64,000 nt of DNA from Sphingorhabdus sp. 109 (GTDB lineage Bacteria; Pseudomonadota; Alphaproteobacteria; Sphingomonadales; Sphingomonadaceae), in the NCBI RefSeq assembly GCF_902506555.1, contig NZ_LR732707.1, positions 2,069,290-2,133,289 of the forward strand, read 5' to 3'. Each line of letters opens with the position of its first letter. Position 1 is the first letter of the stretch. The position numbers and the translations under genes were made by a program. The notes below the pieces were generated by a model. The model had not been told where the DNA came from and ran no database searches. It saw only the letters and a program-made list of their open reading frames with translations. Shown here in pieces: positions 37,406 to 44,658 of this stretch.

Positions 37406-38296
37406 TTACCGGTGACGCTCAGTTGCGGTCATCGTTTTAGCTCCGAACAGTGGAAGTCCCTCGGTTCGGAACCAGCTGCGTTCAACAGCCAGCTTTTCCT
37501 CTGCCATTTCTTTGCACCAGATGCGGCGCCCAGCATCCCACCGATAACCTCGAGCCTTGAGCTTATCCTTTGCAGAATATGGCGCGCGCAACGCTTCAAC
37601 GAGCACGGTCGGCGTCTCGGCAGCTTGCAGCAGACGCTGCAGATGGCTCTGGACCGGACTGTCGCCTGGCCCCCGCTGACGCTGCTGCAGCAACCAGAAC
37701 AATGACCAGACGTCTGCCTCAGCCCTATGGGCATTGGTAAACCAGCCATGCTGAGCCAGCAGATGTTGTTGCGAGCGTCCTTCGTAGCCAAGCTTCAACC
37801 AGTCGATCTCGCTGCAGGAACAAGCCCAGGCCTTGCCTTTCAGTTTTGGATAGCGCTGCTCGATCCAAGCCAAATCAAATTTTGCGTTCTGGGCGACCAG
37901 CAGATCCGCTCGATCGAGGAAGCCCAATGCTGCTGCATCATCAATCTGCTTGTGGGCCAAATGATGATTGGCAAGGCCGGTGATCAACGTGATCTCCGGT
38001 TCCAGTTCTATTCCGGGATCTTGCAGCCAACTTACCGGCCCCATGTGCCCGCTGACCTCTCCGTCATCATCCACCCACACCAGCATAATCGCGAGTTCGA
38101 TCAGCTTGTCTTCATGAACGTTTAGTCCCGAAGTTTCAGTGTCTAAAATTGCAATGCATCTGCCATCGGGCGGCACGCCGTCTTCCGGCATATGAGAAAA
38201 GCGTTTCGGGACGGCGCGCAGCACGCGGTAGCCTTCTTCACGGTCAAGCCGTCTGGAAATTTCCTCCAGCTCTGATTGGTTTTGTAACATGTTCAT
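37406..38296 (-). CDS. DnaQ-like DEDDh 3'-5' exonuclease
   Basis: This 296-residue protein has the exonuclease domain of the DNA polymerase III epsilon family: CIAILDTETSGLNVHEDKLIE (motif I, DTE, about 47), VAQNAKFDLAWIE (motif II) and HRAEADVWSLFWLL (motif III, the DEDDh His and Asp). The C-terminal 100 residues end in a KDKLKARGYRWDAGRRIWCKEM segment like that of DUF3820-type exonucleases. ATG 38296 follows AGGAGAAACC. It lies after the relaxase gene and may trim DNA ends during transfer. Confidence 0.85.
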   Translation of the reverse strand: MNMLQNQSELEEISRRLDREEGYRVLRAVPKRFSHMPEDGVPPDGRCIAILDTETSGLNVHEDKLIELAIMLVWVDDDGEVSGHMGPVSWLQDPGIELEPEITLITGLANHHLAHKQIDDAAALGFLDRADLLVAQNAKFDLAWIEQRYPKLKGKAWACSCSEIDWLKLGYEGRSQQHLLAQHGWFTNAHRAEADVWSLFWLLQQRQRGPGDSPVQSHLQRLLQAAETPTVLVEALRAPYSAKDKLKARGYRWDAGRRIWCKEMAEEKLAVERSWFRTEGLPLFGAKTMTATERHR

Positions 38297-38431
38297 TTTG
38301 GTTTCTCCTGTTGGGAAACCGGCGAGGCTTTGCCGAGCGCTACTGCTCTTTTTTCCTCTCACCTGCCGGCTTCACCGGCAAAGCACTTTCAATGTATTTT
38401 TTCTTCTACAACACAGATGTCCGCTGAAGCG

Positions 38432-41050
38432 TCAGCGGCCCCAAGAATTATTGTTACGGATAATTAGTTTACGTCTACGCTCCCACTGAGCTTCACTCTC
38501 GTCAGGTTTACGAAAGGACCAGTTTTTATACTGGCTGAGAAAATGTCCCGGCGTATCGCGCAAGGCCTGCGCTTCATACGGTATGAGATTAAATATCCGC
38601 CTGCATTCTTCGGCTCCGCTCTTAGGATCGCGCTTATCGGTTCTTGCCCGCAGATGCAGTTCATCGGCAATATAATCGGCCATTTGTTGTTTATTGGTAG
38701 CGCGCGCGGAGCGCCATGTAACAATTTCCGGCGGTATATCAGTATCAAACTTAAAGCGGTCTGGCCGCAGGTAAGATACTGCTATTAAGCGGTTGAACGT
38801 CGGATCATCTTTTTGTTGCTCGTAAAACGCCATAACCCAGTGATCCTCTGGTTTGGAAATTTCAACCTTGCCCTCCTTAACAATGATCCGATCTGAATGC
38901 ATAGCGGCGCAAAACCATTTTCGTTGCTCCATTTGTATATGCTCGATTGCTTCGAGCCGCATTTGTGTTTCCGATAAAAGCAACGCCTCAGGAGTTTTTG
39001 AAAAAGCATTAAACAGTGCAGGATCATCGAGATAGCGATAGCCGCCGCGTGTTCCCCGCGAAGAGGCCAGAAGCAAGGTGTTTCGATCCATATTGTCTAA
39101 TATTCGGCTGGCCCTTCCTGGCAATGGATCGTTCAATTGTTTGTTTCGTGCCGCCTCCCGCGCGATCTGATTGCGCATTCCTAAAGTCTCAATTTTGGAA
39201 TCTGTGAACAACTCAGCTTGCTTGCGCCGCTTTTGTTTGGCTGCTCGCTCTTTATCCCGATAAATCCTGAGTTTTGGAACCAAATCGAGCCAAATTCGGT
39301 GTCGTTCTAGAATCCCGCGATGACGTTCCCTTTCAATCTTGTCGCAGTGTTTTTCACCGGAAGACTTTTGCTGGTCTTCGAGCTGCAGCCCAAGTTCAGC
39401 GGCCAAAAATACAGTGTTGGCAATTGCAGCAGGTTTGCCAAAAATTCGAACCGATGAAAGTTTCGCTGCGGCAAGACGAAGCGCATCAATCTGCGCTCGC
39501 CGCGCAGTTGATCTGATGGCGATCATGTTTTGAGTCTCTACGAACATCAGCCGCATACCTTCGTAATATTCAATCCGGCCAAGCCGCTTCTTAATCTGGT
39601 ATCGCTTTGCCAACTTGCCCTTGATATCAGCTTTGACCTTTCCATTATCTGGCTTGAACCTGCTCCATATAATTGCCAAAAATTGTGTGGATATTGTAGG
39701 TTTTGGCAGCAGCTTGCCCGTGTCCGGCGATCGCTTGCGGCGGGCTCGTCTCGCTCCGATGGCTACAGCAAATTGCTTGGCAACGGATAGCTCCTCTTCA
39801 GCCATTTGACGTTGCCTGCTTGCTAGATAATTGTAATTTGCGCCCTTTTTGCCATCACGATAATCTTCCTGTCGATGAAGATTATCGGTTTGCATGTGAG
39901 AGGTGAGTTTTTTTGCTTCCTGGGAAAGGTCCCATCTTGCCGCCGAGTTTTCCTTTTTCGCATCGGTGGTTGGCTTGTCGAAGCGCGGCATTACGAACGG
40001 CCTGATTTTTAGGCTTGGACAAGGCGGAACATAGGGTGTGCCGAACTTGGCCTGCAGCTTGCCTAACGCTGCGTTCGAGTAAGCCTTTCCTGCTGCAATT
40101 TTTAAAGATTTCTGCTTTCCATTTTGCGGCACGGTTTCAAGAACAGCTGTGTTACCAACTTTAACATAGCGAAGTCCTACTCGCGCCAGCCTACTGTGGA
40201 GATCAGGCCAGTCTTTCGCATTTTGTATCCGGGGTGCTGCAAGAATGTGCGCAACTCTTGACATAGGCCATTCTTCACCGGCGAGGTCTTTTGGTCCCGC
40301 TTTGTTGTTATCAAAGATAATTTCATGCTGGCTCTGGATGCTATGAATGAGCTGATGGTCAACCTTCCCATCAGCATTTTTGATTATTGAACCGCGCGCG
40401 TCTGCAATTTTTATGTCTGAGAAGGTATGATAGACGCCGGTTTCGTCTGCCACATATCTCCTGTTCGGTTCGGGCCCGAGGCCCTCTTGATATTCACAAA
40501 CAGCGATCGCGATTTGTGCGGCTTCTTTCCACCAGCCGTATCCAAAACTTACATTGCCGCCAGTTGCGGCATTGATAGAAACAGAGAGATGATGACCGTG
40601 GGAGTTTGGGGTATCACCGTGAAATGCGCCTACTGACGGACATTCTTCGATTCCCATTATACGGCAGATCGTTGCTCGCTGACGCCTCATTGATGCGCTG
40701 TCGACCGCTTCGCCTTTGCGATGGCTCCATGTCATGTGCCAAAGGCGGTCGAGACCTGCGCCAGCTGCATATACGGCCATATCTCTGACATGATCTTGGA
40801 CCTTATTTGAAGACAGATTGTCGGCGTATCGCTCTACTATACGATGCGACCCCTCACCTTCCGGGTCCATTATTGCATATTCACCAACTCGTTCTGCGGT
40901 CACAAAAGCATGATGGTGCTCGCCCGAGGCAGCGAGCCCGATTATGTATGAGGAGCAGCCTATCGCGATATCAAAGCTGCGCGCTTGTTTTGCCGCTCCG
41001 CCTACAAGATCTTTTATTTGATCGCGATATTGCCAGATTTTGATGATCAT
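38432..41050 (-). CDS. MOBP-type relaxase
   Basis: This 872-residue relaxase nicks oriT and pilots the strand to the recipient. The three-His motif is exact: H144-x-D146-x4-H151-x-H153 (FHGDTPNSHGHH), the metal site of the MOBP family. Candidate nucleophile tyrosines lie upstream (Y35, Y57). The C-terminal 550 residues are basic and helical (about residue 520-700), with no helicase or primase motifs I can see. Its ATG overlaps the stop of the MobC/TraJ-like gene as ATGA. The target is the oriT about 600 bases upstream. Confidence 0.88.
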   Translation of the reverse strand: MIIKIWQYRDQIKDLVGGAAKQARSFDIAIGCSSYIIGLAASGEHHHAFVTAERVGEYAIMDPEGEGSHRIVERYADNLSSNKVQDHVRDMAVYAAGAGLDRLWHMTWSHRKGEAVDSASMRRQRATICRIMGIEECPSVGAFHGDTPNSHGHHLSVSINAATGGNVSFGYGWWKEAAQIAIAVCEYQEGLGPEPNRRYVADETGVYHTFSDIKIADARGSIIKNADGKVDHQLIHSIQSQHEIIFDNNKAGPKDLAGEEWPMSRVAHILAAPRIQNAKDWPDLHSRLARVGLRYVKVGNTAVLETVPQNGKQKSLKIAAGKAYSNAALGKLQAKFGTPYVPPCPSLKIRPFVMPRFDKPTTDAKKENSAARWDLSQEAKKLTSHMQTDNLHRQEDYRDGKKGANYNYLASRQRQMAEEELSVAKQFAVAIGARRARRKRSPDTGKLLPKPTISTQFLAIIWSRFKPDNGKVKADIKGKLAKRYQIKKRLGRIEYYEGMRLMFVETQNMIAIRSTARRAQIDALRLAAAKLSSVRIFGKPAAIANTVFLAAELGLQLEDQQKSSGEKHCDKIERERHRGILERHRIWLDLVPKLRIYRDKERAAKQKRRKQAELFTDSKIETLGMRNQIAREAARNKQLNDPLPGRASRILDNMDRNTLLLASSRGTRGGYRYLDDPALFNAFSKTPEALLLSETQMRLEAIEHIQMEQRKWFCAAMHSDRIIVKEGKVEISKPEDHWVMAFYEQQKDDPTFNRLIAVSYLRPDRFKFDTDIPPEIVTWRSARATNKQQMADYIADELHLRARTDKRDPKSGAEECRRIFNLIPYEAQALRDTPGHFLSQYKNWSFRKPDESEAQWERRRKLIIRNNNSWGR

Positions 41051-41550
41051 GGCGTCGGCTTACGCCAGTCAGTGATCGCAGAAGAACGATTGTTGATCTC
41101 GCGGTCGGTCAGTAAATTGACGATCTCCCGAGAAATTTTGACCAGATCGTGATCTATCTCCATTCGCTCGCTGTTTCTCTCAATCATTGTGGCGATTGCA
41201 TCGCTCGCTTGCTGGATCAGACGGGACATCTCAGGGGTTTGGATTGGCCTACCATCGGATTGCTTCGGGATAGCTTTACGCAACGAAGTAAGGGCCCGGA
41301 TAACGTCGCAAATTGTGAATAGATCATTCTGAACGAGATTTACTGTAACCAACAACCTCGACGTTATGTCGTATACGGGATCTCGGAAGCCGTTTGACAA
41401 TAAGATGCGCTCGCGGCAATATTCAGAGGTTGAGGCACCCTGCGCTGACTTTTTAACGAACTCGACCTCTTCTTTGCTTCCAAAATGGACAACGATACGG
41501 GGCCGCGAAGTGCGAAGGTCTTTCCGCTTCGGCTTGGAACCGCCTGACAT
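41047..41550 (-). CDS. MobC/TraJ-like relaxosome accessory protein
   Basis: The 167-residue protein has a basic N-terminus (SGGSKPKRKDLRTSRPRIVVHF), a ribbon-helix-helix-like segment (VHFGSKEEVEFVKKSAQGASTSEYCRERIL) and a helical C-terminal half. This is the layout of MobC or TraJ-type proteins that bind the oriT dyad and recruit the relaxase. It is coupled to the relaxase gene and lies next to oriT, which fits that role. Confidence 0.7.
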   Translation of the reverse strand: MSGGSKPKRKDLRTSRPRIVVHFGSKEEVEFVKKSAQGASTSEYCRERILLSNGFRDPVYDITSRLLVTVNLVQNDLFTICDVIRALTSLRKAIPKQSDGRPIQTPEMSRLIQQASDAIATMIERNSERMEIDHDLVKISREIVNLLTDREINNRSSAITDWRKPTP

Positions 41551-41589
41551 CAGATTTCTCCTCCGCTAAAATCTAGTAACGAACTGAAA

Positions 41590-41660
41590 ACCTGCATGCC
41601 GTCACGAAGCGTAGCGACACGATGGCAATAAAATGTGGGAATCCCACATTCATCCTGCTT
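41590..41660 (+). other. Predicted origin of transfer (oriT), IncP-type nic
   Basis: A perfect dyad, AATGTGGGA-A-TCCCACATT (41632-41650), is followed directly by CATCCTGC (41651-41658), which matches the IncP/RP4-type nic core YATCCTG^Y. The predicted nick lies between G41657 and C41658 on the plus strand. The nick follows the right arm by seven bases, as in RP4 (about eight). It lies between the MobC/TraJ-like gene and the next gene, so the DNA to the right (42 kb onward) would enter first and the relaxase genes last, the usual order. Confidence 0.75.
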
Positions 41661-41689
41661 AAGTTTAGGCCCCTTTTGGACATGGTTTC

Positions 41690-42697
41690 TCATGGTAAAG
41701 GGACCTGTAGTTCGCGCATCGCTTTAATCAGATAAGCCCGCTCTGTCGGGCCTCGGTTTAAAACCTCATCTACGGCCGCTTTGTCTGACGCAAGAGCACC
41801 AGCGTTCTCGAGGACTTGTTCTAGGCTCTCGTTAAACCGGATGCTTCCAAAGAATTTGTTTGCTTTGCCAGCACCATCCTTCTTGAAATAAAAGTCGAAT
41901 TTGTCCGGCATTTTAGCGACTGACCCGTTGGTAGCATGCTCCACATATTCGATATGCGGTTGAACGGCAGAATCGCTGGGCGCATAATTCGCAGGTTGGT
42001 ATGATGGTTCTTTAGACACCTTGTCCAAAGTTGCTGCCCCGCGATCCTGAGTTGCGGTCGGCGTTGGAACGTCTTCAAAACGCTTGACCTCTTCCCCCTC
42101 GGTCAAATTGTTTTTCATTTGATCATGGTCCTGATCGGGCAAGCTATTTTGACCCTTGGGGGGTGGAGCCTCATCAGTTATTGCCAAATTCTCTGGAGCT
42201 TTGCCGAGATCCGAACGTTGGTTGTGCATATCGGAAAATTCCGACTTTAGTGAGCTTCCTTCATCCAGGACTGCTCTGCTCGCTTCAGGATCTTGCGATG
42301 CATCATTCAGTTTACTGGGAGAATATTTGCCGCTGATCAATTCTTCCCGGTTCCGGCAAAGCCAATTGATCCAGTTTTCAAGTTCAGCAGGTTCATCGCT
42401 GGGCAAGCGGCCGAAAACTTTCATGACGGACTTTGCCATGTTTTTTCCGTAGGCCGTTCTTCCGGACCGGAGTGTCCTGCGTAGTTCGTTGAGAATGTAG
42501 GCATTGGCTTCCGGTGGCAAATTTGGAAAACCTGGTTCAGGGTCAGAACCAATTTGAGAGAATTTACCCGTCGGATATTGGCGCTGCAGCTTTTTAATAC
42601 GGCGACGTTCTTTTGCAGCTTTTGATAGGGGTTTCCTCTTAGTAGCGGGCGGTGAGACTTGGCCTTTGGCGTTCTCATCCGGATAGTTTTTGTCCAT
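41690..42697 (-). CDS. Hypothetical basic/disordered protein in the leading region
   Basis: The 335-residue protein starts with a strongly basic segment (TKRKPLSKAAKERRRIKKLQ), continues with a small helical domain (about 60-110, LRRTLRSGRTAYGKNMAKSV), a long acidic disordered middle, and a C-terminal domain (KFDFYFKKDGAGKANKFFGS, about 262). I do not know the family. It is the first gene to enter a recipient if the oriT call is right, and its mRNA could be copied straight from the incoming strand. Confidence 0.6.
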   Translation of the reverse strand: MDKNYPDENAKGQVSPPATKRKPLSKAAKERRRIKKLQRQYPTGKFSQIGSDPEPGFPNLPPEANAYILNELRRTLRSGRTAYGKNMAKSVMKVFGRLPSDEPAELENWINWLCRNREELISGKYSPSKLNDASQDPEASRAVLDEGSSLKSEFSDMHNQRSDLGKAPENLAITDEAPPPKGQNSLPDQDHDQMKNNLTEGEEVKRFEDVPTPTATQDRGAATLDKVSKEPSYQPANYAPSDSAVQPHIEYVEHATNGSVAKMPDKFDFYFKKDGAGKANKFFGSIRFNESLEQVLENAGALASDKAAVDEVLNRGPTERAYLIKAMRELQVPLP

Positions 42698-43036
42698 AAT
42701 ATACCTCGATTACATAGTTATCTAAAGGTTATAGGACGTGGTAAAAAAACACCCAAAGGTTCTGGTGAATAATTTTTTCGGATAATTTTGCTTGGCTAGT
42801 CGCAAGATAGATTCCGCACCGTGGACAAAGGACTATGTTTCGCAATTTATGGTCGATATTTATTGGAAGCGGGTGGCCTCCTGGGGGATCAGTAGTGCGA
42901 TAGGATGGCTACTTCGCGCCCTCGTTTAGGTCATTCACATGTAGCTCCGGCGGGGCCGAAAGCGGTCACGGGAATATTTGCAAATACTGGAATTCGTTGA
43001 CAGAACTCGCGATGCGCCAGATCCTTTCTGCCATCT
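42698..43036. other. Spacer between mobilization and metal-resistance regions
   Basis: No gene is visible in these 339 bases. The left end must contain the promoter of the 41690-42697 gene. The rest has no repeat or RNA motif I recognise. It is a plausible junction between the mobilization module and its metal-resistance cargo. Confidence 0.4.
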
Positions 43037-43429
43037 TTAAATTCTCGGTGCCAGCGTCTCAATGATTTTGCATTCCCCTACTGTTCCATGCTGACAAGCA
43101 CCAATCAAGCGATCCAGCTCAGAACGTAGCGTGGTCAGGTCGTCAATTTTCTGATCAATCTCGGCAAGGTGCCTGCTCGCAATATCATCAACTGCTTCAC
43201 AGGATTGATCTTGATTGTCCGATAATTCCAGCAATTCGCGCAGTGCCTTCAGGGTAAAGCCGAGATTTCGGGCACGGCGGATGAACGGAAGCCTGGCGAG
43301 ATGGTCGCTTCCGTAATCCCGGTAGTTTGAAGTCGTTCGTGCTGGGGGCGGTAACAGGCCGAATTTCTCATAGTTGCGGACGGTTTCAACTTTTGTCTTT
43401 GTCGCCTTTGCCAGTGCTCCAATTTTCAT
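43037..43429 (-). CDS. MerR-family metal-responsive regulator
   Basis: The 130-residue protein has a MerR winged helix (KIGALAKATKTKVETVRNYEKFGLL), a dimerisation helix and cysteines at the metal site (QSCEAVDDIASRHL, CQHGTVGEC). This pattern fits the CadR/PbrR/ZntR branch. It lies 3 bases from a MerR-type promoter pointing away from it, as expected for this family. The gene controlled by that promoter is unclear, because the neighbour is another merR gene on the same strand. Confidence 0.85.
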   Translation of the reverse strand: MKIGALAKATKTKVETVRNYEKFGLLPPPARTTSNYRDYGSDHLARLPFIRRARNLGFTLKALRELLELSDNQDQSCEAVDDIASRHLAEIDQKIDDLTTLRSELDRLIGACQHGTVGECKIIETLAPRI

Positions 43430-43432
43430 CGT

Positions 43433-43463
43433 TTGATCCTATAGTTACTACAGGGTGCATAAG
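43433..43463 (+). promoter_or_regulatory. MerR-type promoter/operator, apparently without a target gene
   Basis: TTGATC (43433-43438) and CATAAG (43458-43463) are separated by 19 bases that contain the dyad CCTATAGT-T-ACTACAGG (43438-43454). The over-long spacer with a centred dyad is the hallmark of MerR-activated promoters. It points rightward into the 3' end of the second merR gene in antisense; only a five-codon frame (ATG 43487) follows. Confidence 0.7.
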
Positions 43464-43484
43464 TGTCGGCGAATCAAATTTTGT

Positions 43485-43949
43485 CTATGAAAAATCAGGC
43501 CTGATAATTGCTGCGCCGATGCCTGTGGAACCGGGGGTCCGCTGGGGAAGTGAAACTTCGCAGAGTGCACCAATGATTTCGCAATTCTCCGCTCGCCCAC
43601 CGGAACAAGATATCGCAAACGCCAAGAGCGAATGCCGCAATCCTTCAAGCTGGCTTATCTTCATATCAATTCGTTCAAGATGCGATTTTGCGATGGTCGA
43701 TGCCAGAGTGCAATCCTGTTCTGGACTATCTGATAGACTTAGAAGCGACCTAATTTCAGCAAGGGAAAAGCCGAAGCTGCGGCTATGCCTTATAAAAGAT
43801 AGTCTTTTTACGTCGCATTCAGCATAGGTGCGTCGCCCTGAATCTGTCCGCACAGGTGGGGGCAATATCCCGATATCTTCGTAATACCGAATGGTATTCA
43901 CTTTGGTGCCTGTGCGATTTCCAAGTTCGCCAATCATCATCTTTGCCAA
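43485..43949 (-). CDS. Second MerR-family metal-responsive regulator
   Basis: The 154-residue protein has the MerR DNA-binding domain (MIGELGNRTGTKVNTIRYYED) and metal-site cysteines (QDCTLASTIA, ISCSGGRAENC, ALCE). The first 130 residues are normal; a tail of about 20 residues after the last Cys (VSLPQRTPGSTGIGAAIIRP) is longer than usual and could result from a DNA junction near 43490. It is divergent from the CDF/FTR1 operon and separated from it by a MerR-type promoter, so it is the likely activator of those genes. Confidence 0.85.
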   Translation of the reverse strand: MAKMMIGELGNRTGTKVNTIRYYEDIGILPPPVRTDSGRRTYAECDVKRLSFIRHSRSFGFSLAEIRSLLSLSDSPEQDCTLASTIAKSHLERIDMKISQLEGLRHSLLAFAISCSGGRAENCEIIGALCEVSLPQRTPGSTGIGAAIIRPDFS

Positions 43950-43985
43950 AATAACCTCCTAATGACTTGCATTTGCAAAAACTGC

Positions 43986-44016
43986 TTGCTTCTACAGTCA
44001 CTAGAGGTTGTAGAGC
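43986..44016 (+). promoter_or_regulatory. MerR-type promoter of the CDF/FTR1 operon
   Basis: TTGCTT (43986-43991) and TAGAGC (44011-44016) are 19 bases apart. An imperfect dyad with CTACA/TGTAG outer arms (43992-44013) covers the spacer. Transcription would begin about 44022-44024, which is the ATG itself, so the mRNA may be leaderless. Confidence 0.65.
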
Positions 44017-44022
44017 AACCCT

Positions 44023-44658
44023 ATGAGTAAGAATGATGAAGATGGCTGCGCCTGCGCTGGTGATGCCGTAAGGGCTCAGGATGATCCAGCATACCGGCGT
44101 GCTTTGTGGATTGTTGTGATCCTCAACATCGGGTTTGGGCTATGCGAGATTATTGGCGGATTTGTTGCTGATAGTCAGGCACTCAAGGCAGACGCGCTCG
44201 ATTTTCTGGGTGATGGCTCAATCACGCTGATCGGGCTTTTCGCACTTGGGTGGACAGCGCTTGCGCGTTCGCGTGTGGCGCTCGTCCAAGGCATTTTTCT
44301 CGGACTGCTAGGTATAGGCGTGATCGGGTTTGCCATCTGGCGGGCTATGAGTCCGGGAATGCCAGAAGCCGGTATTATGGGGGTAATTGGTTTTGTCGCG
44401 CTCGGGATAAATATAGCGTCGGCTTACGTTCTGTCACAGTTTCGTGATGGTGATGCAAATGTTCAAGCCATATGGCTGTTCAGCCGCAATGACGCGATCG
44501 CAAACGTCGCTGTAATAGGTGCTGCCGGTCTCGTGGCGTGGACCGGAAAAGCCTGGCCCGATATCGCCGTGGCTGCCGTTATTGCGATGCTTTTCATTCA
44601 CTCAGCATACCAAATCATACAAAACGCGGTTGCCGAAATGCAGCTTCAAAATGCCTGA
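44023..44658 (+). CDS. Short CDF-type cation exporter
   Basis: This 211-residue member of the cation diffusion facilitator family has six helices. The metal-site signature of the family is altered: DALDFLGDG (helix II) has DxxxD where most have HxxxD, and SRNDAIANVAV (helix V) has DxxxN. The C-terminal cytoplasmic domain of full-length CDFs is absent. The N-terminus carries a DGCACAGD metal-binding-like stretch. Such short CDFs occur beside MerR regulators in Pb/Cd/Zn resistance loci. No ribosome-binding site precedes the start. The 3' end overlaps the FTR1 gene by eight bases. Confidence 0.85.
   Translation: MSKNDEDGCACAGDAVRAQDDPAYRRALWIVVILNIGFGLCEIIGGFVADSQALKADALDFLGDGSITLIGLFALGWTALARSRVALVQGIFLGLLGIGVIGFAIWRAMSPGMPEAGIMGVIGFVALGINIASAYVLSQFRDGDANVQAIWLFSRNDAIANVAVIGAAGLVAWTGKAWPDIAVAAVIAMLFIHSAYQIIQNAVAEMQLQNA

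Noticed and set aside
43327-43827. 166-codon plus-strand frame after the orphan MerR-type promoter
   Set aside because: It begins inside the first merR gene, upstream of the promoter, and is antisense to the second merR gene with no domain, so it cannot be the promoter's target as it stands.
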